A stretch of 64,000 bases of DNA. Origin: Hymenopus coronatus (taxonomy: Eukaryota > Arthropoda > Insecta > Mantodea > Hymenopodidae). The position numbers were made by a program, and so were the translations under genes. Shown here in pieces: positions 1 through 11,898 of this stretch. The stretch lies in contig CM060883.1 in assembly GCA_030762935.1 (NCBI GenBank), positions 52,350,001 to 52,414,000 of the forward strand, written 5' to 3'. Every line of letters begins with the position of its first letter. Position 1 is the stretch's first letter. The notes under the pieces are model-generated. The model did no database searches and was not told the origin of the DNA. It was given only the letters and a program-made list of their open reading frames with translations.

Positions 1-59
1 TCTAGTCATAACCAATTCTGGAGCATAATAAAATTGTTAAATTAGATTATTACTGGAAC

Positions 60-350
60 CCTTGTGAGGTTCTGGCACAAGTATGGAAACTCACTGAAGC
101 ACCAAGATATTTGAATGTCATCCTGATAAGGAGTTGGGTCAAATTATAGATATACTGTGTACGATGACATATTCCTTGCCCTTGAGTATTACTGATTGTG
201 ATCACTGCAGTATATATCCTTTTTATTTTGGTTTGGCATAATGAAGACAAGCATATCCCACTTGACAAAATGCTGCACCAATTGGGAATCAAATCCAGGT
301 GAATTGAGCAACCAGAATGCTGACTTTTGACCAGAGCCAACTACGGTTGT
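60..350 (-). repeat. tRNA-derived SINE (divergent)
   Basis: Read on the minus strand, the segment near 345-275 has a box A-like run (TAGTTGGCTCTGGTCA) and, about 30 bases on, a box B-like run (GGATTTGATTCCC). A non-coding body follows toward 60. That is the layout of a SINE with an internal RNA polymerase III promoter in its tRNA-like head. The head differs from the other SINEs in this window, so it would be a separate family. No target duplication was identified and the ends are estimates. Confidence 0.4.
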
Positions 351-957
351 TTTTTAAATTTCTTTTTTTCACCTTATGTGTTAGCTTATCATCTGTTCTT
401 TGCATCATGAAGTTATTCCGAGTTCTGTTTAAATGTTCACTTGAGTACACATAAGAGGTGTCTATCCTTTTGCAGTCCAGAGATGCAGGTACATTACTGA
501 AATAAACAGTAATATGTAACACCATGCATACAGTTCTGTACACGCCTAGGAATCTTTACACATAAGAAAAGTTTCTTGAGCTGAGCAAAGAATTAAAAAA
601 TGCTAATTTAAGAAGCCTAAGAAAGGACGTTAACTAATAGGCTCTAACTTGTTTCTTTGTTGGCCAACAAGTCTCTGTTTGTAGGGAACCACATAAAAAG
701 TATAACCAAGGCTTAAAAAAAAAAAAAAAAAAAAAAACCTCTGGAGAGCCTTTAATGGCTAATGACATTCCAGAACAATTTCTAAAAAAAGATCTCAAAT
801 ATCATACAGTTTGAGTTATGCTAATTGGTTTTAAAATGTTTCTCTCAGATACTGGAATACCATTTTGCAAGCCCTGCTGAATATTCTTGTATTGAGTTTT
901 CTCACAGTGGAGAGATAAGGAAGGAACAATTTTTTTATTATTATTGTGATTATTGTG

Positions 958-1004
<47 letters not shown>

Positions 1005-2000
1005 TTGTCATCCGAGTCATTAAAACTGTACATCCTAAAGATTTCAGTTGTACAAAATTTTAGAAGATATTCCACAGAAACCAAGTCTTTTTTATTTTTA
1101 AACATCCTATAACATGGTAGCTCATATTGGATGATGATCGAGTGAGCTTGGGTTCCATGGAGCTTTTAAATTATTCAACATTCCTCTTCTCAGGATAAAG
1201 GAAAAAACCCCCAAAACTTTGGTTAACTCATCCTAACTGAGATTTGAACTCAGGACCTGGCTTATGTAGAATTATTTCCTCAAAGCAGTAAGAATAAGAG
1301 AACATGCTCATAGCTATACTTCATATTTTTCAATAAGATGAGAATACAATTTTAGACTACTGTGTCTTATATTTGCTAAGATAATTTGGTTGTTATATAT
1401 ACAGTCTTTCTTTTTTTTTTTTTAATTATTTATTTTGACTGGCCAGCTAAACGCTATACAGGCCATTTATAATAATTTAACATAAAATAACAAGTAAATA
1501 ACATTGATATGGGTCATATGACACCATTAACATATGTACATTGTCTGAAAAGTATAGAGGTTAAAGAAATTACAATGACTATGATGAAGTATATAACAAG
1601 CTTAGAAATACAAATTTCAGGTAAATTAAAAAATTAAAATAAAAATTATATTAACAAGTTTGTAAAATAGGAGTTGAAAAATGAATTTGTATTATTAACA
1701 ATAGTAACATGCAAAAAGAAGGTATAATTATTATAAATTAGGTTGAATTAGTCTTGTTCAATTTCAGTGTCCAATAATAAGATGTCTTTGTCTGAATATT
1801 GTTCATATGGGCTGAACCACAGGAGGTTGCCACCATCGTTTTGAACTTAGCACTAAATAAATGATTAAAATATTAAAAAAATATATTGTTTATAGAACTA
1901 AATTGCAGTTCTCATTAATCAACATGCATCAAACAAGTTTCATAACTGTGTTCTGTAAATTAGGTTTTCTACCTATCGATGAGAGTGGTATTTAACATCC
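350..2000. other. Unannotated DNA with poly-A and ATT microsatellite
   Basis: No gene or recognisable TE protein is visible. An A-run lies at about 716-737 and an (ATT)n microsatellite at about 936-1002. Short reading frames across the ATT tract are low-complexity Asn or Tyr runs and not genes. A box B-like GTTCAAATCTC occurs on the minus strand near 1237-1247 and may be the end of a decayed SINE. Confidence 0.6.
936..1002. repeat. (ATT)n microsatellite
   Basis: Uninterrupted ATT units follow two imperfect ATTGTG units. The tract is likely polymorphic in length. Confidence 0.95.
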
Positions 2001-2004
2001 TTTA

Positions 2005-2350
2005 TAACTGGATAGAGAGAGTCAGACTGAAAAACTCAATACCATAATCAGGATTTGAACCACAGATCTGTTAGTCTCCCAGTTGCTCTAATTACTGAGT
2101 TATCAGGCCACATGCTGACATGGCATTAAATTCCTCATCTGACTCGCATGTTTCCCGCTAAACCACAAGATGATAGCAAATTATTTTGAGATGACATACC
2201 CCAATGATGACTAAGAATGTTGCAAGTACTTTAAGTCCTGGGCTTCATAGTTTAACCAACTATTAGGTCAATTAGTGTCAATTAGTTGTTTTTTTCACAC
2301 AAGCTGTGTGTAGGACAGGAGTTGGATAGGTAGAGTCAGGCTGAAAATGT
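2005..2350 (-). repeat. tRNA-derived SINE, main family of this window
   Basis: In the minus direction the head carries a decayed box A (about 2105-2090) and box B (TGGTTCAAATCC at about 2064-2053). The body contains the family marker segments TTAAACTATGAAGCCC (here read as its complement near 2250) and CTCCTGTCCTACACA (near 2320-2310). The same order recurs at 8330-8735, 10405-10735, 12350-12830 and 21290-21500, so this is an interspersed family. The flanking TAGAGTCAG-type segment at both ends also recurs in those copies. Confidence 0.7.
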
Positions 2351-3040
2351 TATAACTGCTGAAGTCCACAGAAAAATAAACAAATGTATTACTTTCTAAG
2401 CTTTAGATTTAAACCACATACAAAACACAATTTATATACATAATATTTATTTTAAAGGTGTGTTTCATCATCCATTATATATTTTGAAAGTGTATTAAAT
2501 GCTGAATATTTCATCAGAAAAATCCATTTACACACAACCTACAGCTTGTAGATAATTTCACTGTTTGACTATGGGTTACATTAATTGAAGTTTGAACCTA
2601 CTTTTGTGTGTTCATAAACGAAGCTTAAAAGAAAATCATGGTATGATAAGGTGGAATTTGGTTATAGAATTCAAAAAATTTTAAAAAGGATATGTAAAAA
2701 TGTAGCTGCCAGATTTTAAAAAAAATATTTTTTATTAATATTCTTGACCCTATTATGCCAATATGAATTACTAATGTTGGATAAGTTATAGTTTTTTGAT
2801 ATAGTGTAGCAATTAAAACTAACAGGCAGGCTTTTCTATTAGACATTTCTTTTATTTGTAACCAAAATATCCAAGCAGACTTTTGCATATTTTGCTTTCT
2901 TATGGCCCTTTTTGGCAAATATGTAAGTAAATGAGAGGGCTTCTTCTTAGCTTCACTGGTTAGTGTTGCATGAACTTGGTCCATTATTTGAATAAAAACA
3001 GAATAGCAGGGATGAATGTGAACAGTTTGATGAATCCATT
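2350..3040. other. Unannotated AT-rich DNA
   Basis: Nothing recognisable was found. The 119-codon minus-strand reading frame at 2625-2984 is low in complexity, has no familiar motif and crosses AT-rich sequence. I treat it as chance. Confidence 0.5.
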
Positions 3041-4725
3041 AATTAATAATTTTATGTGCCAAGAACAAGACTACTAGTGTTTAACACTGAAAATCTATCC
3101 ATGTATGCATTAGAAGAACCCCATTAGAAGAACTAATAGCAGCTCTAATAACCACTATAGAGTGTAACACAGGAGCATAATATAGTTCTAGCAGGGTGTC
3201 TGAACTACAGTCTGGACACATCCAACTACAGAACAAATTAATTAACTATTAGACATGATGACAGAAGAAAGAACAGAAATTCCTTCGCACATGTAGGAGC
3301 CAGCACCATAGATTTAATATTCTATACAGGTATCAGGATTACACTAAAGAATGTTATGCAACAGAAGGAACTGTGCTATAGAAACACTGTACAATCCCAA
3401 CCAGCTTTCCATATTCCACACCAGGAGAAGGGAGAAAATCTGAGACTGAAAATGTCTCATGTTAGATAAAAAATATACTAAGCCAAAAGATAGAGGAGCA
3501 GAAAAAGTTTGCAAAACACTTAGAGGAGAATGACATTGAATCAGCTGCCAGAACCCTGGAAAGAATGGTCAAGGCAGTGGTAATATACAAACTCAAACAG
3601 AAAGCACAGACATAGTTTTAGACTGTTATACTAAAAGAAGGATCTTATTTCAGGCTGTGCACACAGCAAATTCTAGCAAGAGCCAAGAAGTCATAAGATT
3701 ACAGCAGAATAAGGAAATAGTAAAAAAATCTTATGAAGAGGAAACAAAGGAACAGATAAGGCTGGAAGCAACAAGAATGGTGAAAGAGGTCTAAAGAGAC
3801 TCATACGTAGCACTAAGACCATGGAAAGCCCAGAAAAATGGGAAAAATAGATGTAACAACATAGGATCATACTAAACTTAAAACTATTGCAGCTTTGAAC
3901 CAATCATAATGGGAACTCATCAGTCAGACACCTACCTCTTCACAAAGGAAGAAGTACAAGAACCAATTATATCACTGAAAAACAAGAATGGACTCTTTAT
4001 TGAACATTTTAAAGTTTTGATCAGTCTCATTCTCCACGCTATTACTGAGCTATTAAATCTATGTCTACAGACAGCAAACGTTCCAAAAAAAAGGAGGACC
4101 TTGACAATCAAGCTGTAAGGAGACTGATGAGATTCAAACTCCTATTGAGGATAGCCCTGGAAAATGTATACTAAAGATATGTACAAGACTCATCACCAAA
4201 AGAATACCTGAAAAAGTGGAACATGAGATCCCAGATGAGCAATTCAGTTTCTGAAAAGGAAGGAACACTTTACAAGCCATCAGGAACCTCATTGGAAAAT
4301 AGAGTACAACCCGAGACTCCCTTGAGGAAAATTTCATGCAGTGCTCATAAATTATACAAATGCCTTCAATAAAATCAACAAATCTATACTACTCTCCAAG
4401 CTGAAATCCAACACAGGAGAAGAAAACAAATTTACTACAATCATCCACAACATAACTATTAGCCAACTGCGTTCAAATCTCAGATAGTCGCAAACCAACA
4501 GTGTACTTTAGGATGAACCACCAAGTCCCCTGCTGTTTAATGCTGCTACATAAGACATTGCTAGTAATCATACAAGAGGTAGAGATCATGAGCACATATA
4601 CATATATAATATGATTGAGTCTCACTCCAAACATGAACTTCAGTAAGCTAACAACCAATTGGACCAACTGTTCAACAGATCATTCACAACCAAGTTCCAC
4701 AGAAGTGGGGATAAAATCCCTTCCT
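3040..4725 (+). mobile_element. Degenerate non-LTR retrotransposon (LINE) with RT domain
   Basis: The RT region runs from about 3909 to 4690 on the + strand. The segment at 3945-4080 reads FTKEEVQEPIISLKNKNG followed by HAITELLNLCLQTANVPK, which is the fingers region of a LINE RT. After a frame change, about 4140-4300 reads like the following block (a DEQFSF...GRNTLQAI pattern). About 4495-4665 contains a PPSPLLFN-type segment and then IYIYNMIESHSKHELQ, where the family has its YADD box; the aspartates are lost. Weakly LINE-like sequence lies upstream from about 3040. Several stops and frameshifts make it inactive. It meets an oppositely oriented LINE near 4725. I place it only as a LINE of RTE-like or related type. 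Confidence 0.75.
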
Positions 4726-5445
4726 GTAGAAATTTTTTGGCTGCAGACACCTCCTCCGGGGTTTCCCCAAACACATTGATCAGAATCTTCCTAGTTTCAA
4801 GCATGGCATTTATCCACCTGCAGTAGATGCTATTTATTCCATTCTAGGAATGCTTTGATAGTTCAGTGAGATTTCTATTCTCTTGATCCATTGATGAAGA
4901 GCTTTCCCACATGATTTCCCTTATTGATGAACATGATTTGGGTTGAGAGGTTTCCCTAATGTTCTTATCATGTTTCCATCATTTTTAGAATAAATGGGGA
5001 TAAACTGATTGGTCTATGACAACCTGATTGTTAACTTGACCAGGTTATGGTATAAAGATCATTCTTACCAACTTCCAAGTTGTTGGTATGTACGAAAAAG
5101 CTAAACAACCTGCATAAAATTGAATTATGGATTCCTTCCCTTTTACAAGAAGGGCTGGGAAAATTCCGTCAGGACCAGGTAATTTATAAGAATCAAATGA
5201 GGAGTATTATCGCAAGCCCTATTATGTCCACCCTGGACAAAATCAAGTTTTCATGGATGCTCTATCATGCTGTGAACTCTGAAATTGGATTTTATCCCCG
5301 TGTAATTGACATGTGAAAAACTGCTTTTCATCACATTAAGTCCAAATCCATCTACCTCAGGATGGTTACCCTGAAGGTCATTAGGTGGTTAAACTGATGA
5401 CTTGATCAGGGTTAAGTGTAAGAAGCATGCTGTTAGTTTGTCCTG
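4725..5445 (-). mobile_element. Jockey-like LINE, reverse transcriptase part (degenerate)
   Basis: On the minus strand, about 5205-5100 reads SFDSYKLPGPDGIFPALL, a classic N-terminal RT block of Jockey-type LINEs. A WKLV...FIP block follows near 5060-5020. INAMLETRKIL-type sequence lies near 4810, and a GNPGGGV segment near 4760 corresponds to the G-x-PQGG turn before the catalytic box. Frame changes and stops occur throughout. The element continues 5' into 6640-8212, with about 1.2 kb of unrelated-looking DNA between the two parts. It probably belongs to one copy together with the endonuclease and ORF1 features. Confidence 0.75.
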
Positions 5446-5479
5446 CTTTTTGCAATAGATGAGAGTGAAACTGGGGGCA

Positions 5480-6097
5480 AAATCCAGAGGAAGCCAAAGC
5501 AAATAAAAGCAGCAAAAGTAAGCAAGACAATTGCAATTTGAGGAAAGATATATGTCAAATAACATAACAATATTAGTAAGTAGTCTTTGTCTTCATGTTA
5601 TTGTAATGTGTCACACCACTAGTATATAATGGAACACATCTTGAATTGCATCTTTTTCCCAGAAATAAATCTAAGCAGCTGTGTATTGTAGCAAATAAAA
5701 ACATGCATGAAGTGAAACTGAGCTTACACACCTATCATATAAGTAGCATATAGTTTTAGTTATTCATTGTATTGTTGCTTTTACTGTATTAACACAAAGC
5801 TTACACACAATATTAATAGTGCTGAGTGAGTAGTTATTAATTTCTTTTTCAGGCATAATGATAAAGACTCGGATTTGACTAAATTTAAAGCTCCATGACA
5901 GCACAAAGAGGGTTCCTTCCATTTTTCTTCTTCTCAAGGCCAAAAAGAAAGTGAAATAAAAACAAAGCAGAAGAAGATAAAAACCTTCCCTATTAATTTC
6001 TGTATCCACTCAAAAATTACATAAACTTAAGGGAGAGCAGAAAAATCCCAGTCAATAGTAATAAAGTACCAGTTTCTGTTTCTTCTTCTTCATCTTC

Positions 6098-6195
<98 letters not shown>

Positions 6196-6640
6196 AGAAA
6201 CATATTTTAATGCAGTAAAATGCTATTAGTCAAAGATAAACATGAATGTAACTTATGTTTTCCATTCAAGAGTAACTGTACCATGTTTTATATAATACCT
6301 ACTAGTTATATTAAGTTTTTCAGTTTAAAGTTGTTGCTTTCTTATTTATAATTCTACAGATGATAGTAACAATCTAAATATCAAATATTAAACTAAATAT
6401 TAAATTCTGTGGCTAAATATTAATTCTATAACTTCAAAGGTTTGAATTTTGAAAAAGAATATTTAATTTGTAATGCAATTCCATTTGAGACATGTAAAGA
6501 CAAGATTTGTGACTTAGTTTTGAAATGCCTCCCACAGTTTAAGAGTAATTCATATTTGACTTTTCCTGTAAAAGTTTCCTTTTTGGACATAATACCGTTT
6601 GCAACAATAATCTTCAAATGAGCTTAAAGCCCAGTCAGTT
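5480..6640. other. AT-rich segment with long (ATT)n, inside the LINE
   Basis: No coding motif is visible. A (CTT)n to (ATT)n tract occupies about 6078-6194, close to 100 bp of uninterrupted trinucleotide repeat. The segment lies between the endonuclease-side and RT-side remains of the minus-strand LINE, so it is either an insertion into that LINE or a highly decayed linker. Confidence 0.5.
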
Positions 6641-7870
6641 TTGTTGTCAAAAATCCTAGGTACCATCCAGTCTTCTTTAGCTGCCTTCCTCTTGAAGTCT
6701 TGAGTTTTGAAGGAGGTACATATCTTTGAAATGAGTGATCACTGAATCTGTGAAGTGCAGCTGCGCTCTGTTCTTTCCAGTTTTTGTATAAGTTCCAAAA
6801 GGTTTTTTCAAAGTTGGATTGGTTGGTATTTGGCCATCTTTGGAGTTGTGCTGTGTCAGAAATATTGCCTAACTCGCTTCCTCCAAGAGTCTTCTTTGAC
6901 CTTCCTTACCATTTTAGAATAAAGGCGATGGTTTGTTTATAACCTATCTAATCACCAGTCTTTTTTGCTTTATTAAAGCAAAGTTTATTGGATTTAATTC
7001 TTATCTTTACTAAATTATTATTCCACCAACTTTTACCTTTCTTAGTTGGTATTGTGATTTGGGGACAGTTATGATGTGAGATGATATGAGGTTATTGCAG
7101 TCTCTTGAAATTATTTAGAGACTACCTCTGTATCATATGTGTTTCTTATTGAGGGTTTTATGATTTTGACTAGCCTTCAATATCCTTGCATATTACTCAC
7201 AGTTGGTATAAATATTACAATACAAAGTTGATGTTTTATCATTTATATTGATTTCCATTATTGCGTATCTATAATCTGAGAGAGATGATTCATCACACAC
7301 ATACCACTTCTCAATCATGGTGCTTATGTTTATATAACTAAGGATTATGTCAATAACTTCACTTCATCTTTATGTTACAAAGGTAGTTTCACTTCCGCTG
7401 TATAATATTACTAGATTACTTAAAATTATGAAATCTAATGACGGCTCACCTTTGACTGATATTGGTGTTCCCCCAAGCAGTGTGGTGGGCATTTACATTG
7501 CCACCAATGTTTGACTATAGGCTAAATTGCCAATAGTGTTGGAGTTCTTTGAAAGGATGTGGACAAATAGTCATACAGCAGGAAAGCAAAGATAAATACT
7601 GCCTCCTTTTCTGCTCCTGTTGAATAATATACTACTTTTACCATCAGATCCTTGTATCAGAATTCATTCATAGTAAGAACTTTCAATTCAGATAAATATA
7701 CATGTTCTTGCATTTCCAGAGCATACATGATAAACTATTTTACCTCTGAGATGGGTTATTCCTGATGCTCTTCTATTTGCAAGCCAAGATTGTCGTATTA
7801 GGGCTATAATAATGCTTCCAGTTATTAGGAGTTTTTGAGGTGATGCAGACACCTCTGCTGTGCTGAAGAT
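6640..7870 (-). mobile_element. Jockey-like LINE, endonuclease and linker part (degenerate)
   Basis: On the minus strand, about 7525-7440 reads GGNVNAHHTAWGNTNISQR. This is the GGDFNAHH-type motif of the apurinic-like endonuclease at the start of LINE ORF2, with the usual D replaced by N. The linker to the RT (about 6950-6640) is recognisable only loosely. ORF1 of the same element lies immediately upstream at 7892-8212. Stops are frequent. Confidence 0.65.
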
Positions 7871-7891
7871 TTATTTGTATCACCTTCAACT

Positions 7892-8212
7892 TCAGCAAGT
7901 TTCTCCTTTGACATTAATATTATAAAAGGTTATTTGACTAATCCAAGATAGGATTTTAATCTCACTTGTTTTTGGAGCCTTTAGAAAATTTTCATCAATA
8001 GATAGAACTAGAGTAGTTCCAGTTGCCTCAACTTTACAATTGATTGTCCAATCTTCTCTTTTCAGCTCAGGATTCTGGGTTTGCAGAGGTTTTGGTAGTT
8101 TCTTTGGTTCCTTGTCTTTTAGGAGTTTAGTGGGAATCCATGCAGAGACCTTGGTAGTTTGGGTTATTTCCATGGTGGAGAATTTAATGCAGGACATTTT
8201 CTCCATAAGCAA
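7892..8212 (-). pseudogene. LINE ORF1 (gag-like) C-terminal fragment
   Basis: This is a 106-codon minus-strand frame. Its second half (about 8060-7940) reads as W-x-I-N-C-K-V followed by a GTTLVLSIDENFLKAPK segment and a QITF block. That resembles the conserved C-terminal region of ORF1 proteins in Jockey-like LINEs (DUF4780-type, from memory). It ends just before the ORF2 endonuclease remains, which fits the ORF1-ORF2 order of a bicistronic LINE. An upstream N-terminal part was not found. Confidence 0.55.
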
Positions 8213-8329
8213 AAATTTTGCCCTTTCATCAGCATGTGTAATATATTCTACACTGTTATCAGCATAGATTTTCTTAAATTGAGTGCCTATGTATGGTTCA
8301 AAATGCCCAAACTTCTTTAAGAATTGGAT

Positions 8330-8735
8330 AGTAGAGTTAGACTGGAAAATTCAATGCCATGGCCAGTATCTCCCTGCCTCTAGCCAGTTGCTCTAACCAC
8401 TGAGCTACCATGGCAATTTGCTGACATGGCATTAAATTCTCCAACTAACTCACAAGTTTCCAAGTAAACTTTTTTTTTATTATTGTGTTTAATACCTGCT
8501 TTAACTACTATGGCACCTCAGGTGATCCCAGTAAACCTCAAGGAGATCTCAAATTATTATTTTGAGATAACATACCCAATGGCGACTTACAATGTAGTAA
8601 ATACTTTAAGTCCCAGGCTTCATAGTTTAACCAACTATCAGGTCAATTAGTATTAATGTTAATTGTTTTTGCCACACTAGCCATGTGTAGGACAGGAGTT
8701 GGATTGGTAGAGTCAGACTGCATAACTTAAAACTG
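8330..8735 (-). repeat. tRNA-derived SINE, main family
   Basis: On the minus strand there is an intact box A (TGGTAGCTCAGTGG at about 8415-8402) in the tRNA-like head; the box B position is partly decayed. The body contains the complement of TTAACTATGAAGCC (near 8630) and of CTCCTGTCCTACACATGG (near 8690). The copy is longer than those with a bare head because it includes the middle segment seen between the two heads at 12350-12830. A T-rich interruption lies at 8470-8480. Confidence 0.75.
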
Positions 8736-8859
8736 AAAGATACACTCGTATCTTTTGATGTAATTCCCTATTTGCAACATGGTATCTCTATAGGCAAGAT
8801 CCCAAAACTGTTAAAGAAGTGGTTAAAATCAACTAAAGTACTACAAACACAAATTTAGG

Positions 8860-9310
8860 AAATGGTAAAGTTAACACACTTGTGCATCAAGCAGAATTTC
8901 TTCACATTCAAGAGAATTTTTTCAACAAACTTTGGATCTAGCCATGGAAAATCTTTATCACAAAATTCAGCCAAAGTTATTTATGAGCAACTTGGCAATG
9001 AGAAAACTAAGCATTCCCATATATATTCAAATTTTGGGTCAGATGTGTTGATGACATATTTGCCCTAATACCAAAAAAATAGAGAGCTCTCAAGCTAAAT
9101 CTGCAGGACCAAGCTATCAAATGTACAATGGAAATAGAAAGCAACTGTTGGCCACCTTTTTTAGATCTAAAAATTAATAGACATCAAAACTCACTAGAGT
9201 ATGGAATTTACAGAAAATCTACCATTTGGGCATTTACATTAAGAAAAACAACCACAATCTAATATCACACTAGACTTTCCTAGTCTGAAACACAGACTTG
9301 TAAATATATC
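8860..9310 (+). mobile_element. Penelope-like element, RT fragment (degenerate)
   Basis: The + strand encodes a CIKQNFFTF segment and then GSSHGKSLSQNSAKVIYEQL, the counterpart of the MG-x-PLSP block of Penelope RTs. After a frameshift near 9035, RCVDDIFALIP (about 9038-9070) retains the VDD catalytic aspartates. Further on, PPFLDLKINRH and EYGIYRK (about 9150-9215) match the C-terminal RT signature of the group. Frameshifts and stops rule out activity. The 5' part is missing; a SINE lies just upstream and a mariner just downstream. Confidence 0.75.
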
Positions 9311-9379
9311 ATTGAAGGGCCATAAAATACAACAAAGAATACCAGCACATCAAAAAATAGAATTACAGAATGGTTTCAA

Positions 9380-10170
9380 CCACATCTAAGTTGACATGCA
9401 CTTGATCCAGCAATCCTCTAGCTTTTTCATTCCATTGGAAAAATATGTCTGCAAAATGCTTCTTGTCTGCAACTATCACTTCCTCATTTGATGAAAATGT
9501 ATTCTCACCAAGCCAAAGTTTCAAGTTAGGAAAAGGAAAAAGTCACTGGGGGCTAAGTTTGGTGAATAAGGTGGATGAGAAACCAGTTCAAAGCTGAATT
9601 CATGCACTTTTTCAATTGTTGTCACTGATGTGTGGGATGGGGCATTATTCAGGTAAAAGAGCACGTTTTTGCATGCCAACTTTGGTCTTTTTTCAGCCAA
9701 TGCTAGTTTCAAATGATCCAAAAATAAAGCATAAAAGAGTCCACTTATGGTTCTGCTTTTTTGGAAGTAATCTATGAGGAATATTTCATGGAAATCTTAA
9801 AAAAAATGGTGGCCATCCGTACCAGCTGACAAATTGTCTTTACCTTCTTCAGTGCACTTTAAGCAGCCTTTTTTCATTGTTTAAGCTGTCATTTTGACTT
9901 TAGTGTGTAATGATGGGTCCAGATTTCATCAAGTCACAAATTGGTGCAAAAGGTCGTGTAAATTTTGATAAAATATTGCCAGACATTGTGTTGAAATGTT
10001 GTTTTGAATGCGCTTTTGATCAACTGTGAGCAATCAAGGCACCCGCCTTGCATACTGCTTCCATATGCAGGCAACACTCTTAAAAGTTCATATTTGGCAG
10101 GTTTGTATTGCCATATCATGGATTTTATTAATGTTTTCCTGTGTGGTGACCTCAATTGGATGGCTGGAAC
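9380..10170 (-). mobile_element. Degenerate mariner transposon
   Basis: On the minus strand, 9721-9521 encodes LACKNVLFYLNNAPSHTS and then PPYSPNLAPSDFFLFL. These are the second and third catalytic blocks of a mariner (DD34D) transposase. The second-block aspartate is asparagine here (LNNAPSHT), the S-P-N/L-A block is recognisable, and a stop follows. Upstream (9850-9750) a GTDGHHFF-like segment and IDYFQKSRTISGLFY fit the region before the second block. Terminal inverted repeats were not resolved, so the limits come from coding similarity. Confidence 0.75.
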
Positions 10171-10404
10171 ACACTTCCTGCAGTGTGTACATTTCTTAAC
10201 AAATTAGCATTATAGTTATGTACTACAGCTTCTTTTGGAGAAAAAAAAAAAGTTATTAAAACTGTTATCCAACTTGGTTGGATAACATTTTGTTGCAAGA
10301 CTAGTAAACCTCTAGATTTTGAAAGAAAAATCCTAAATTGGTAGTATAAATGCTGCTTGCTCTATTCTGTTTTGTAGTGTGTTGCTAAATAGGTATGGCT
10401 ATAA

Positions 10405-10735
10405 CAGCTATAATTGAGTAGAAGGTAGGCTTTTTGTCCTACACATGGCTAGTGTGAAAGAAATAATTAATTCACAATGATTGACCTAATTGTTGGTTAA
10501 ACTATAAAGCCCAGGACTTAAAGTACTTATGACATTGTACTATGAAATACATTGACATAGACTTTGGGGTATGTTATCTCAAAATAAGTTAAGATCCTCT
10601 TATAGTTTTCTGGGGAAAATGCAAGTCAGTTGGAGAATATAATGATGTGTTGGCATGTAGCTTTGGTAGCTCAGTGATTAGAGCAACTGGATGGAAACCA
10701 AGAAATCTGTGGTTCAAATCCTGGCTATGGCAGGG
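10405..10735 (+). repeat. tRNA-derived SINE, main family
   Basis: This copy is in the + orientation. A body segment comes first (TTGGTTAAACTATAAAGCCC near 10492), then the tRNA-like head with box A (TTGGTAGCTCAGTGATTAGA at about 10662) and box B (TGGTTCAAATCC at about 10710). The order body-then-head is what a dimeric or tandem copy would leave after losing its first head. Confidence 0.75.
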
Positions 10736-10739
10736 CAAA

Positions 10740-11645
10740 ACATTTATTTATTATATAAATTAATATTTTTATTGGAAACTGAATTCAAGTGTTTGGTTAA
10801 TCTATGCTATTATGTTCTTGTATTGTATGAGTGGTATTCAAAATTAAGCTTGAAAAAGCTTCTATTTTCATCAATAAATGAAACTATCTCATATAAATAC
10901 ATGGTAAATGTAGAATTCTTAAATCTGAGAAAAGTAGTTGGTTCATCTGCTTGATTTTTCTTATTATTCTTTCTTGTAGTTTAAACACTTATAGTTATTG
11001 GAAGATTCCCAGAAGGGGATTCCGTATGTCAATACTAAATATACATTACCAAAATACACTGGTTTTAAGACATCTAAGTTGCACATTTTAGCTAGCGGCA
11101 TGCTAAGTGTACAAGTGATTAGTTTATAGAATAGTTTTGAAATAAGAACTATTTGAATGTTATGAACGACAGGGTAAACCACCAGTCAGGGCCACTTATG
11201 AGGGGTGTAAGCTGATAGTTGTTAACAGTGGAGTGGGCTCCCAGAATGTTAAGCAATAACATTAAAGTAGTGGATATCATATTGACTTTGTATGACATGT
11301 ATAAAAATAACATTTATACATCTACTATCTGACATAATAGATATAAATATACCTTAAAATTACTAAAAATATATTTTCATACAGAAAAAAGCAACTAAAA
11401 TGCTGAAATATTTTTTCTTTCTTTTCATGTCACTTTAAATGTTGTCACTATAATAGAAAATAGTTGTGTAGGTACTGTGAATAACTTAAATTTCATGTGT
11501 GTCTATATTTCTACAGATCATATACCTCACTCTTTAAATGCTGAAATAAAAGGATTAATACAATAAGTTGCTGTTTATAATAACAGATCAAATTATAAAT
11601 ACTTTAAAAAATGAATGTGCCAGAAATGTTCTTGTATTTTTTCAG
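10740..11645. other. Unannotated DNA upstream of first visible exon
   Basis: No repeat or gene was recognised. It is taken as intron or 5' flank of the coiled-coil gene. A pyrimidine-rich tract and TTTTTTCAG end it at 11645, the splice acceptor of the first visible exon. Confidence 0.5.
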
Positions 11646-11898
11646 GATGTAATTTTTCATAATGAAGCCTACAGCAAGAGCAATAGCAGTGTAGAGGCTA
11701 GCCCTGAGAAAATGTCATCTAGTCGGAACTCAGATAGCATGTTACGAGATACACAGAGAACTCCATCTCCAAAACGTGGTGCATCATTTGTGTCAGCTGT
11801 TATATCTGCTATTCGAAATGCAGCTGCTGGTGGAGCAGTGAAGACAAGCACAACCTCAAAGGAAGATGAAGATGGGTGTGAAAAGGAAATAAGCCCAG
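11646..11898 (+). CDS. Coiled-coil gene, first visible exon
   Basis: The exon is preceded by a T-rich tract and CAG and followed by GGTATAA (donor GT at 11899). It starts in phase 0 and ends after the first base of a codon. It encodes a Ser/Asn-rich, probably disordered segment (SNSSVEASPEKMSSSRNSDS), then TPSPKRG, which looks like a proline-directed phosphorylation site, and a short Ala/Ile-rich helix. CpG and codon use are normal for the window. Confidence 0.85.

Noticed and set aside
802..1112. Asn- and Tyr-rich reading frames
   Set aside because: They are translations of the (ATT)n microsatellite.
2625..2984. 119-codon minus-strand frame as a candidate gene
   Set aside because: It is low in complexity, AT-driven, with no recognisable domain, splice sites or upstream context.
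3691..3903. Minus-strand frame of 70 codons
   Set aside because: It is antisense to the + strand LINE remains and shows no motif of its own.
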